Notes under the pieces: generated by a model | Seen by the model: the letters and a program-made list of their open reading frames with translations, nothing else | Told to the model about the DNA's origin: nothing | The model's database searches: none | Origin: Eubacterium plexicaudatum ASF492 | GTDB lineage: Bacteria > Bacillota > Clostridia > Lachnospirales > Lachnospiraceae | Direction: 5' to 3' | NCBI RefSeq assembly: GCF_000364225.2 | Contig: NZ_AQFT02000004.1 | Location: forward strand, 174,229-238,228 | Length of the DNA stretch: 64,000 nucleotides | In this document: positions 24,298 to 32,814 of the stretch, piece after piece | Layout of the letters: each line of letters begins with the position of its first letter | Position numbering within the stretch: the stretch's first letter is position 1 | Made by a program: the position numbers and the translations under genes

Positions 24298-24596
24298 TTT
24301 GTATTCTTCAATCCATACCTGATTATATTGAATAGCGTTGCTATTATCATTTTTTATACTCTTCTTTTAGACATTTTTCTTCCCTTTGAAACCAGAATTA
24401 TTTCTTACACTGTTTAATTATGCTATTATTATATATTATTTTCTTTTGATTGAAAAGTGTAAATATTATAGTAAAAGAAAATAATATATAATCAGTTGAT
24501 ATTATTTGACCAGGATCGCCATATCAAGAGAGGAATATGCTTTTCCTTCCGCATGATATTTGGTTTATATGATATCATTTTATATTATCACCTGCC

Positions 24597-24604
24597 TTTT
24601 ATAT
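24597..24604. repeat. IS66 target-site duplication, left
   Basis: TTTTATAT, repeated exactly at 27423-27430 on the other side of the element. IS66 elements generate 8-bp duplications. Confidence 0.9.
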
Positions 24605-24677
24605 GTAAACGGTAGATAGTGCGTACCTATACAAAACTGGAGCAAACCTGTAAGATAGAAACAGATTTGCTCCAGTC

Positions 24678-26297
24678 TTATTTCAATTCATTCTTACCAG
24701 GCTTCCGGCAGTTCTCCGGCAGGCTTGGTGACCAGGGGAGCAGGTCATCCAGAAAACTGCGGTCTGTATCATCCAGATGTTTGGGAATCTCAGTAAGCAG
24801 AAATTCAAAGTAATCATACGGCTTCAAGTTGTTTGCTTTTGCAGTTTCCGCAATGCTGTAGATAATGGCGCTGGACTTTGCGCCGGCAATGGTATCGATC
24901 ATCACCCAGTTTTTCTTGCCGATGCAGAATCCGCGGATGGACTGTTCCGCAGCGTTATTGTCCATCGGCACTTCGCCATCGTCCAGGAACACTTTCAGGT
25001 ATTTCTCCTGGTTCAGGGAATAATTGAAACCTTCCCACGTCTTGCTTTTTTGCGGCACTTTCGGAAGGTTTTCACGAACCCATGTGAAATAAGCCTCCAC
25101 CAGGGGCTTTACGCTCAGCTGGCGGCGGTTTTTCCGTTCTTCCGCCGGGAGATCTTTTAACTGTTTTTCCTCCCGGTAGATCGCCTGTATCATGGTCAGC
25201 GCAAGATATGCGCGGCTGTCCTTCTGCTTTGCTTTCGGCAGCGCTTTTACTGCTTCATCAAACCTGCGCCTGGCATGGGACCAGCATCCGGCAATCCTCA
25301 GATCTTCGCGTTCACCTTCAATGGTGTGGTAGACCTGATATCCGTCCGTGACACATACGCCGTTGAAGTCTTTCAAAAACTCTCTGGGATGGCTGGCATT
25401 GCGCGTCTTCTGGTATTCATACAGGACAACCTGGCGTTCTGTGTACATCCGTCCGGTGCGGTATACCCACATGTAACTTTTGCTCCCGGCAGGACGGCCG
25501 TCCTTATTCACCAACACGGGCGTCTCGTCTGCCTGCAGGACGTGGTAGCCGTACAGCTTTTCTTGGAGGTAATCATAGAGGACCGCAAGGTAACGGTCTG
25601 CGCACTGGATCGTCCAGTTCGCCATGTTCTGTCTTGAAATGTGCAGGCCATAACGTTCAAACTCCTGCTCCTGGCGGTAAAGAGGGACGGCATTGACATA
25701 CTTTGCGTTTATTACCGCTGCCTCCAGCGAAGGGGAAACAAGGCTCCCCCTTAATAAAGTCTGCGGATGCGGCGCTTTGATGACTTCTTCCGTTTCTTTC
25801 CCGGCATAAACCTTTACATGATGTTCTTCCACCTCGATTTTCGCCGGGGTAAAGCGGTACCTGCGGTACACTTCATCCGGGAGCTGTTTCCAGCCGTCCT
25901 TTCCAAATTTATCTTCCAGTTCCCCATCCGTCATGGAATGTTCCACCACAACTACCGGAATCCCGTCCAGGTCTTCTTCCCGTTTTCCCTGCTTTTTCTT
26001 CGGCCTTGTGCGGGAAACGTTCTCCGGCTCCTCTGTGCTTTCCTCCGCAGCGACAGCTTCAGGTTCGTTAAAGAATACGATCTTCCCATCCACTTCCATG
26101 AAGGAAACCTGGCCTTCGGTCTCATGTTTTTCTGATGACCTGCCAAACCTGTGCCGTTTTAAATCCGCCATCTGCTCCAGAACAAGCTGGAGCGTATGGT
26201 CGATATTTTCAAGCTGCTCCTGCTGCGACAGGAACAGCCTGGTAAGCGTTTCCCTGTCAAGACTGTTCAGTTGTTCTTCCGTATATTTTGAGGCCAT
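24678..26297 (-). CDS. tnpC: IS66 transposase TnpC
   Basis: 539 residues. An N-terminal coiled coil (SQQEQLENIDHTLQLVLEQM) is followed by the zinc-finger-poor linker, then the DDE domain: LQADETPVLVNKDG (first Asp), VCVTDGYQVYH (second Asp) and MDNNAAEQSIRGF (Glu), then GKKNWVMIDTIAGAKSSA of the IS66 C-terminal domain. This is the catalytic subunit that cuts and joins the IS66 ends. Full length. Confidence 0.95.
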   Translation of the reverse strand: MASKYTEEQLNSLDRETLTRLFLSQQEQLENIDHTLQLVLEQMADLKRHRFGRSSEKHETEGQVSFMEVDGKIVFFNEPEAVAAEESTEEPENVSRTRPKKKQGKREEDLDGIPVVVVEHSMTDGELEDKFGKDGWKQLPDEVYRRYRFTPAKIEVEEHHVKVYAGKETEEVIKAPHPQTLLRGSLVSPSLEAAVINAKYVNAVPLYRQEQEFERYGLHISRQNMANWTIQCADRYLAVLYDYLQEKLYGYHVLQADETPVLVNKDGRPAGSKSYMWVYRTGRMYTERQVVLYEYQKTRNASHPREFLKDFNGVCVTDGYQVYHTIEGEREDLRIAGCWSHARRRFDEAVKALPKAKQKDSRAYLALTMIQAIYREEKQLKDLPAEERKNRRQLSVKPLVEAYFTWVRENLPKVPQKSKTWEGFNYSLNQEKYLKVFLDDGEVPMDNNAAEQSIRGFCIGKKNWVMIDTIAGAKSSAIIYSIAETAKANNLKPYDYFEFLLTEIPKHLDDTDRSFLDDLLPWSPSLPENCRKPGKNELK

Positions 26298-26572
26298 GTT
26301 GTTTTCTCCTGGTATCCTGATAGCCTTATTATACCATGGATACGGGATTTTTGCGAACCCGGCGCTGCCGGATGCCCGTCATAATGCCTATGGTTTTAAC
26401 AGCGGATGCTGCCTTTGTACGATGCTGTTTCCAGGACCCTTTTCGGGAGGAAACAGCATGTCTGCGTCCATCCCGGGCCCTTTTATGGTGTGCAGCGTGG
26501 TTGTGCAGGAATAAGGCAGGACATTTTTTTCAGCAGGAAAACCGTCTGAAAATTTCTCCGTTTTGCACAAAA

Positions 26573-26935
26573 TCATCCCATGTATTCCGGCGGTTCCACC
26601 GGCCTGACCGATTTCTTCGGGGTGATCGTCAGCCCTTCCATCAGCCATCGGAACTGCTGCGGCGTTAATTCACGTACATCCTCTGGGGTGCGCGGCCACT
26701 GGAAGCGGCTTTCCGAAAGCCGCTTGTATAACAGGAGCCAGCCGTCCCCTTCCCATACAAGTCCCTTGATGCGGTCTGTGCGCCTCCCGCAGAAAAGATA
26801 GAGGGTATCCGGGACATATGGCCTGTTCCCGGTCTGAGCTTCCACGAGTGCCGCCAGCCGGTCCATCCCAGCGCGCAGGTCGGTGTAGCCGCAGACAATG
26901 TAGACGGCTTTAAAGCAGGTTGCGTCATTGAGCAT
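26573..26935 (-). CDS. tnpB: IS66 accessory protein TnpB
   Basis: 120 residues from ATG 26935: CFKAVYIVCGYTDLRAGMDR, LYLFCGRRTDRIKGLVWEGD, GWLLLYKRLSESRFQWPR are the IS66 Orf2 blocks. The ATG overlaps the last codons of tnpA by 11 bases, so the two are coupled. Required for transposition in known IS66 elements, with unknown mechanism. Confidence 0.9.
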   Translation of the reverse strand: MLNDATCFKAVYIVCGYTDLRAGMDRLAALVEAQTGNRPYVPDTLYLFCGRRTDRIKGLVWEGDGWLLLYKRLSESRFQWPRTPEDVRELTPQQFRWLMEGLTITPKKSVRPVEPPEYMG

Positions 26936-27299
26936 TCCGCACCACCTCCAGGACTGCCGCAAGCAGCGACATGGGTGTGGATTCCGTTACGTGGATGGAA
27001 AAACTGTTTACAGAGATGGAAAGCCCCTGCTGTATACCGCTGCCGCTTTGTGTTTCCTGCTGTAGCAGACAGGTGTTTACCGGGACAATCTGCTGCATCG
27101 GAGCCTCTGGAGCAAGGGATTCCAGACACGCTTCCCTTACGCGGCGCAGTCTGTAATAATAGTTTGCTTTCGTAATGCCGTGGCCGGCACACCAATCGAC
27201 AACACTCATGCCTGCGGGACGGTTCTGGCACTCCCTGATCTGCTCCGCCCACTCTTTTAAACGGTATTGTACAGCCACTGCTGTTGTTGCTGAGTTCAT
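26925..27299 (-). CDS. tnpA: IS66 protein TnpA
   Basis: 124 residues from ATG 27299: YRLKEWAEQIRECQNRPAGM, SVVDWCAGHGITKANYYYRL is an HTH typical of IS66 Orf1. Likely binds the element ends. The frame is open nine codons further, but those overlap the IS promoter side. AGGTAAG precedes the chosen start. Confidence 0.9.
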   Translation of the reverse strand: MNSATTAVAVQYRLKEWAEQIRECQNRPAGMSVVDWCAGHGITKANYYYRLRRVREACLESLAPEAPMQQIVPVNTCLLQQETQSGSGIQQGLSISVNSFSIHVTESTPMSLLAAVLEVVRNAQ

Positions 27300-27422
27300 A
27301 GACTTACCTCCGTATAACGGTATCAAAAGTTAAGGCTTAACTTTTAATACTTATGATAGAAATATAGCCTATTGTCACACACTTTGCCCTCATAGTCGAG
27401 GTACGTACTATCTACCGTTTAC

Positions 27423-27430
27423 TTTTATAT
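27423..27430. repeat. IS66 target-site duplication, right
   Basis: TTTTATAT, identical to 24597-24604. Confidence 0.9.
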
Positions 27431-27493
27431 TTTGAATATTAAAATATTATTTTGATTATTTATTGGTTTACTACTTTTTTGAAAAACAAAATA

Positions 27494-27529
27494 AAAAGCA
27501 CTAACAATGGTAGAATTGTTAATGCTTTT
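27494..27529 (-). terminator. Terminator of the gene at 27550
   Basis: AAAAGCATTAACAAT and ATTGTTAGTGCTTTT pair with a 6-base loop on the minus strand; TTTTATTTTG follows. Confidence 0.8.
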
Positions 27530-27549
27530 GCATATATGAAAGATTCTTA

Positions 27550-28619
27550 TTAATATGGATATTCTTTTGGTGAAACTGCGGCTGATGGAATCATTTCCTT
27601 TAGATAAGTGCCACGTCCGTAATCTCTCCCAAATTCAGATTGAACAAAGCCCCAATTGTCTCCATCATACCGTATTGTAATGGTATAATAATTTATTTCA
27701 TGTTTAGATTCCTTAGAAATATTTATATTGATAATTCCATTATTTCTATAAAAGATAGAATCTATTTCACAAGATTTATTATTAATTTCATTGATAATCA
27801 TATTACCATTCGGAATATTTAAAATATCACTAACACTAATTTTCATGCCACCATATTCCCGAAATGTTCTACCATCAAAGTAAAAATAATATTTTTTCCA
27901 TGTATGACCTAGCTTACCTATTTCATCCATATACATCATATCATATGTTGAATGTGTAATTTCTATCTCATTAAATTCATTAATTTTTAAACCATTTCCT
28001 TTTTTTGAAATATTCGGTTGGTAAGGCTCGCCATTTTTTACACCCCAAATATAAGTTAAACTACCTGTAGTAAAAGCTTGTTCAAATGTAATGAATACAT
28101 TCCCATCAACAGAAAAAACGTAAGGAGATTCCCAATATTCTATATCATCACTTTCAACTTCCACTGCTCCATATTCATTAATAAACCAAATTTTACCGTA
28201 TAAATTTTTTTCTTCTTCTTCGTCCACTACTGTATAAGGTCTCGTTTCACCTACAAGAGCAAACATTTCACAACTTCCATCTCCATCATAATCACTATAA
28301 TAATGGTATATAACATCATTATCAACAATAGAATTTAAATATTCTAAATATTTTGACTCAGACATAATGATAGATTTTTCTGTATTGTTTTTTCATGATT
28401 AGTATTTATTGTATTATAATTATTGATGATGCTATTTTCATAAATATCACCTTTGTAATCAGCTTCAATTTTTATATCATTAGTTTCTTTATGATCATCA
28501 GGTACGTTCTCTATTTTGTTGCTAGAAAAAATCGAAGAAATAATTGTTAATCCAATACCACTGAACAACCATTCTTTATGTTTCCAAATCAATAGAAATA
28601 TTTGCTTTATATATTTCAT
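27550..28619 (-). pseudogene. Membrane-anchored hypothetical protein, one frameshift
   Basis: Two overlapping frames read as one protein if one A is restored in the A6 run near 28392. The first (MKYIKQIFLLIWKHKEWLFS, GIGLTIISSIF) has a single N-terminal membrane span and a Asn/Thr-rich linker (NNYNTINTN). The second continues through TEKSIIMSESKYLEYLNSIV into a 270-residue beta-rich domain with YYSDYDGDGSCEMFAL, a calcium-loop-like DxDxDG pattern. No ribosome site is seen for a separate second gene. About 355 residues when joined; function unknown. Confidence 0.55.
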
Positions 28620-28856
28620 AACACTTTCTCCAGATGTTTAATATTATTATGTAATATTAACATAGTTATAAATATAAAGCAATTATCAAAATATTTATCT
28701 CAGCAATGCAAAATAATTTCTCTGGTTTTAGCCTTTTATCCATTAAATGATGATATCTATAGATTTACTTTTTAATATTTTCTTTACCAGACGTTCAATA
28801 CGCTATAACAAAAGAGAATAGTCAATACAATATTTTGAAAAGAAATTTCATTTTTA

Positions 28857-29159
28857 TTAACTTTTCATAAGTAACTCTAAATCTTCTTTCAATGTTTCAT
28901 GAAATCCATATGTTTTATAATGTTTCCCTAAAAGTGAAATATATTGTTCTCTTTGTTTACGATAATCTTTTTCAGACATTCTTCTTACATTTTTAGGATG
29001 CTCTTTCAATATAGTACCATTTCTTGTATATATACATATATGTTCATTATCAGTATGATTATCATTAATCAATATATGACAAGGAAACCACTGAGAATCT
29101 ATTCCTCTCTTCCATTCATACATATAATTCCAATTATCTCTATATTGATTTAATGTCAT
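28857..29159 (-). CDS. Hypothetical protein
   Basis: 100 residues, MTLNQYRDNWNYMYEWKRGI at the start and a charged helical C-terminus. AAGGAG stands 7 bases before ATG 29159; the frame is open nine codons further through that site. No family recognised. Confidence 0.6.
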   Translation of the reverse strand: MTLNQYRDNWNYMYEWKRGIDSQWFPCHILINDNHTDNEHICIYTRNGTILKEHPKNVRRMSEKDYRKQREQYISLLGKHYKTYGFHETLKEDLELLMKS

Positions 29160-29224
29160 AAATTTTCTCCTTTTTAAACTGAACATTCATCCTAATTTAC
29201 ATAAAATACTTACACTTGTAAAAC

Positions 29225-29272
29225 TACTTGTTGTCTAAGGCCAATGTGCTTCCTGCTTAAACATGTCAAGCA
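29225..29272 (-). mobile_element. Possible IS200/IS605-type end remnant
   Basis: The stretch around 29235-29262 resembles part of 18770-18800. No transposase gene is present. A short remnant only. Confidence 0.25.
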
Positions 29273-29309
29273 GTTTATAATATGTGATCATACTTTTTAT
29301 CCTCCACAT

Positions 29310-29344
29310 AAAAAAAGGGCGCTTAATTGATAAACTACACCCTT
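29310..29344 (-). terminator. Terminator of the second MPNTNLEITQKA gene
   Basis: On the minus strand AAGGGTG pairs with CGCCCTT (one wobble), followed by T5. Confidence 0.65.
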
Positions 29345-29355
29345 ATTATTCAATA

Positions 29356-29550
29356 CTATTCTTTGATTTTGTCTAGTTCTATAAGGTTAACACCCGCCAC
29401 ATTAAGAAAACTTTTCAGATATACATATTCATCTTTCAGTTTGGCATATGTTTCTGTAGCATTTTCCTTTTTCGCTAAAAGCATATACTCTTGAATTTTC
29501 TTAAAATCTTCCATGGCCTTTTGTGTAATTTCTAAATTTGTATTTGGCAT
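29356..29550 (-). CDS. Small helical protein, MPNTNLEITQKA family (copy 2)
   Basis: 64 residues: MPNTNLEITQKAMEDFKKIQ, then LKSFLNVAGVNLIELDKIKE. It differs from the 22159 copy mainly in the middle helix. GGGAGG stands 8 bases before the ATG. The frame extends nine codons further through that site. Confidence 0.7.
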   Translation of the reverse strand: MPNTNLEITQKAMEDFKKIQEYMLLAKKENATETYAKLKDEYVYLKSFLNVAGVNLIELDKIKE

Positions 29551-29644
29551 ATAATTCACCTCCCAATTATGAATCATACTATTGTATCAATTTTAGTATA
29601 CCATAACCAGGCAGCAAAGTCTATCAGTTTTCTAACATTGAACA

Positions 29645-29668
29645 TCTCACGACTAAAGTCGCGGGTGT
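29645..29668. repeat. Short hairpin resembling an IS200/IS605 terminus
   Basis: CGACTAAAGTCG (29650-29661) inside CTCACGACTAAAGTCGCGGG. IS200/IS605 ends often carry a hairpin of this type (CCCGCGACTTTAGTCGTGGG-like). No transposase is nearby, so it is a remnant at most. Confidence 0.4.
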
Positions 29669-29731
29669 TCTTGCCCTATTAATAAAAAAGGGAACTGATT
29701 TATATAACAGTCCATCTCTATATTTAACAAT

Positions 29732-30463
29732 TTATTCAGGTTTTCTTAAATCAAATGGAATATCTGTATTTGGATTCAATCCATTAGATTCAAGGTATGA
29801 TCTAAAACATTTAAATGCACCACCTGTTGTAGACTCTTTTAAACAGGGGCATAAATGTTGATTAGATAATCTACATCCATATACTTGCATTCCCAGTTCA
29901 TTCCAAGTATGTGTAATTAAATATAATCCATTTACATCATTATTTTCAATTAAGTTACATTTGAAATTCTTCCAATTATATTTACGTTTACTTATTGAAT
30001 TTATATAATATGAGAAATTGTCAAGAATAAAATTATTTTGTTTTTTCTTTGTTAATCTTTTAAACGTTTCTCTCCATAGCAATGATTTATCATATTCCCA
30101 ATGATTATTAACAAAATCAATAATTTTAGTATTACTTTCATCTTCGAAATACAAAAAAAGTTCCGTTTTTTTCTTTGGTGTTAATTTTTTTATTAATTCA
30201 AATAGCAATTCTGCATCAAGCACATCAAAACCATTATGTAATCCTAATACTTTCTCGCTATTATATATTACATCAAACATTTTATTGCGATGTTTTCTTG
30301 TTAAACTGTTTAAATTTATATCGACTTCATTAATGTTTTGAATTTTAATATGACATTTTGGACATTCTTCAAGTTCTAAAATATTCCCATCAAATTTGAA
30401 CCATTCCATGCAGTTCCAACAAAAATGTTTATCCGAATTGTAATAAAACTCAATTTTTCTCAA
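29732..30463 (-). CDS. Hypothetical protein with N-terminal zinc ribbon
   Basis: 243 residues. HFCWNCMEWF near residue 13 and ECPKCHIKI near 33 form a CxxC-x17-CxxC zinc ribbon. The rest is Lys/Asn-rich with a C-terminal CPCLKESTTGGAFKCFRSYL block holding more cysteines. No family recognised. Preceded upstream by a short gap with no gene. Confidence 0.6.
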   Translation of the reverse strand: MRKIEFYYNSDKHFCWNCMEWFKFDGNILELEECPKCHIKIQNINEVDINLNSLTRKHRNKMFDVIYNSEKVLGLHNGFDVLDAELLFELIKKLTPKKKTELFLYFEDESNTKIIDFVNNHWEYDKSLLWRETFKRLTKKKQNNFILDNFSYYINSISKRKYNWKNFKCNLIENNDVNGLYLITHTWNELGMQVYGCRLSNQHLCPCLKESTTGGAFKCFRSYLESNGLNPNTDIPFDLRKPE

Positions 30464-30623
30464 TATTTTATCCTTATATTTTTCCTTTTTAAATATTTTA
30501 GATTTTTTTAATATCTGGAATCTTATTTTCTCTAAGGTATTTTCTTATTATACTTGTTTGCAATTCCCTATGAATAACATAGTTTTTGTTCTCCTTTTGT
30601 TCCTTTGAACCAGCCTTTCATTG
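30464..30623. other. AT-rich gap
   Basis: About 160 bases with no convincing coding frame or promoter. Confidence 0.4.
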
Positions 30624-30791
30624 CTAAAACTCACCAAAAACATCTTGATCTCCATCACACCATTGATATTCTTTTCCCTTATACTTTTCTTCTAAAAACT
30701 TCTCAATTTCATCATCTGAAATATTTTCTGGCAATTCAATAATATGTTTAATCGCAACTTGAATCACTCTTTTCCCATTTTTATTAAACAT
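30624..30791 (-). CDS. Small hypothetical protein (55 aa)
   Basis: MFNKNGKRVIQVAIKHIIEL, PENISDDEIEKFLEEKYKGK, ending GDQDVFGEF. It may bind a partner through its acidic helix. GGAGG stands 7 bases before the ATG. Part of the minus-strand array; a short hairpin precedes its ribosome site as for its neighbours. Confidence 0.65.
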   Translation of the reverse strand: MFNKNGKRVIQVAIKHIIELPENISDDEIEKFLEEKYKGKEYQWCDGDQDVFGEF

Positions 30792-30825
30792 TCAAGACCT
30801 CCACTTAAAAACAGCATTTTATTGT

Positions 30826-31271
30826 CTAATTTCTGTTTATTTCTTTTAAATATTCTGTCGCCTTTTCATTAGCAGACTTAAAATCAGCTTGTGGCAATAC
30901 CTCTTCAATATAATCTTTTAAAGAAACTTTTTACTATTAATTTTTATTTCAATATCTGTTTTTCTTGTTAGATCTCCGTTACTTAATTTATCTAAAACGA
31001 TTGCAAGCTGCGCTTTCCCTTCATCATCAATCTTATCAAATATCTGCAACAAATCTAATGATTCTTTAGCTCTTTCATTACTTCTTTTTTCAATTTCCTC
31101 TTTGTATTCTTTTTCACTTTTAAATTTTTTGTTTTCTTTTTTAATTAAATTCTTTTGGGATTGTTTTAAAGATAACTCATACGCTTTTCCCATCAATTCC
31201 TTTTGATAATCATCATCCAATTCAGAAAACAATAACACTAATTCTTTTACTTTATCTGGGTTTATATTCAT
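30826..31271 (-). pseudogene. Helical hypothetical protein, one frameshift near the 3' end
   Basis: From ATG 31271 (GGAGAGG upstream) the frame reads MNINPDKVKELVLLFSELDD to IEIKINSKKFL and stops at 30918. One A fewer than needed in the A5 run near 30930 hides a continuation VSLKDYIEEVLPQADFKSAN, EKATEYLKEINRN to TAG 30826, which ends just before the next gene's signals. Repaired length about 148. A long charged helix suggests coiled-coil assembly. Confidence 0.6.
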
Positions 31272-31306
31272 GTCGTCCTCTCCACTCATAAAAACAATTT
31301 TAAAGC

Positions 31307-31768
31307 CTAATCTATTCTAATTTCTATAGGCTTTCCAATAATCTTTTCATTAAATAGTGTTTCCGCAATAGAATCCAAATCTTCAAAGTAATAATCAAAT
31401 TCATCACACTGGAATCCATCTTCTGTGTCATTGATATAATATGTCTGTTCTGTATCTGTTTCTACTACCAACACAATGCTATCAAATCCTTTTTCTTTGG
31501 CATCATCATAAGCGGAATTAACTTCTTCTATAAAATCATCAACAGTATACTCAGGAGGAATTTCTACATCTCTACAAGAAGAAATTTCAATTGCGCAAAT
31601 AATCCGTTCTCCATTACTTCTTCGCTCAACTGCATCCTCTTGAAGTCCTTCTTCGTTATCCCACCAGCAATAAGACACATTTCCTTCTTCATCTTCTGTC
31701 AATAAGAAAAACGGACTCTCCGGTTGCATAAAAGGTTTTCCACCGTCTAATGCTTTAAATTCACTCAT
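31307..31768 (-). CDS. Acidic hypothetical protein
   Basis: 153 residues, strongly acidic (EDEEGNVSYCWWDNEEGLQE; DTEDGFQCDEFDYYFEDLDS). Acidic small proteins in phages often mimic DNA or bind host enzymes, but no specific family is visible. GGAGG precedes the ATG. Confidence 0.65.
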   Translation of the reverse strand: MSEFKALDGGKPFMQPESPFFLLTEDEEGNVSYCWWDNEEGLQEDAVERRSNGERIICAIEISSCRDVEIPPEYTVDDFIEEVNSAYDDAKEKGFDSIVLVVETDTEQTYYINDTEDGFQCDEFDYYFEDLDSIAETLFNEKIIGKPIEIRID

Positions 31769-31812
31769 AATTTTCCTCCATATTTATTTTTATATGTTCA
31801 AAAGTATTCTAA

Positions 31813-32059
31813 TTATGCATTTATATAATTGCAGGAAATAATACTATTTTCATATCCAGATTTTACATTTGATACATCAGCAACTTTTTCTATTTTCAAT
31901 TTTAACACCTCTAAATACTCTGGAATTTCGCCGTAGTTAGCTCCCCTCTCTTGTACTATCTCAACAACTTTTTCTTCAGATTCGGCAATTACAGAAAACT
32001 CCGAAAAAAACATCATATTTAAACTCTGCATCTTCCACTTTTACTTTATATAAAAACAT
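31813..32059 (-). pseudogene. Small hypothetical protein, one frameshift in T7
   Basis: ATG 32059 follows GGAGGTAGATT. The frame MFLYKVKVEDAEFKYDV meets TTTTTTT at about 32010, after which the next frame gives FFSEFSVIAESEEKVVEIVQ and ends NYINA. Together about 81 residues, with a plausible alpha/beta fold. Confidence 0.6.
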
Positions 32060-32091
32060 AATCTACCTCCATCTAAAAACAGTAAAAATTA

Positions 32092-32787
32092 TTAATATCC
32101 AATATTTGTTTCTTTCGAGAGTTTTTCCACAAATGCGTCAAGCTGATCATATTTAGAAAGAAGTTCTTTCAGTTCTTCAATAGTTATATCTCTGTAATTT
32201 TCAAAATCACCAACGCATATTTCACAACTCCCCATAACAATTCCAACACCAAATGTTGTTCCATATTGCTGTTGTTTTTCCTCAAATTTCTTTTTCAAAA
32301 TACTATACTCATCATGCTCATGAAAGTATTTTTGTTCTTCTTCCTCACATTTTATAAGCTGTCTGTGAAACACTTCGTCAACCAGATCTTCATAATAATC
32401 ATAAGTTTCTCTGGTATTTGACTGGATATTTCTTTCACATCCCAAAAGATTATATTTTCCATATTTATGCCAATCATCAATTATATTTTGTGAATATTTT
32501 GTATCATTTCGCTTTATCCATGCCTTCAAAGATGTCGTTTTAACTTCTGACCCACCAAACATACTGTCTTTCTTTGGCAAATTATCTTTGTCAGCATTGA
32601 ATTTCTCAATTAGAGAAAGGAGATAACTCAGTTTTCCGTCTGTCTTACTATCCACAAAAGCAATTTTATCTTCTCTTGATACAGAATCTTCACAATCATA
32701 TATAATTGTTTTTCTTTTACCACGACTTGTATATACATCATGACGGTTGTTCATCAATACCATTTCTTCAACTTTCCATTCAAACAT
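32092..32787 (-). CDS. Hypothetical protein
   Basis: 231 residues. A basic N-terminus (RHDVYTSRGKRKTIIYDCED) is followed by a long charged helical region (CEEEEQKYFHEHDEYSILKK) and VGIVMGSCEICVGDFENYRD. GGAGGTAG precedes the ATG. No family recognised. Close-packed with the 636-residue gene upstream (27 bases). Confidence 0.65.
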   Translation of the reverse strand: MFEWKVEEMVLMNNRHDVYTSRGKRKTIIYDCEDSVSREDKIAFVDSKTDGKLSYLLSLIEKFNADKDNLPKKDSMFGGSEVKTTSLKAWIKRNDTKYSQNIIDDWHKYGKYNLLGCERNIQSNTRETYDYYEDLVDEVFHRQLIKCEEEEQKYFHEHDEYSILKKKFEEKQQQYGTTFGVGIVMGSCEICVGDFENYRDITIEELKELLSKYDQLDAFVEKLSKETNIGY

Positions 32788-32814
32788 AATCTACCTCCAC
32801 TTGAAAGCAACATT

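Larger units (their letters stand above)
24605..27422 (-). mobile_element. Complete IS66-family element (2818 bp)
   Basis: Terminal repeats GTAAACGGTAGATAGTGCGT (left) and GTAAACGGTAGATAGTACGT (right, complement) differ at one base, and the match runs on through ACCT. Flanked by perfect 8-bp duplications TTTTATAT. Contains intact tnpA, tnpB and tnpC. All three frames are open, so it may be active. It landed in the AT-rich gap between two membrane protein genes. Confidence 0.95.

Noticed and set aside
26388..26668. Extra frames on both strands inside IS66
   Set aside because: Shadows of tnpB/tnpC produced by the GC-rich IS66 sequence.
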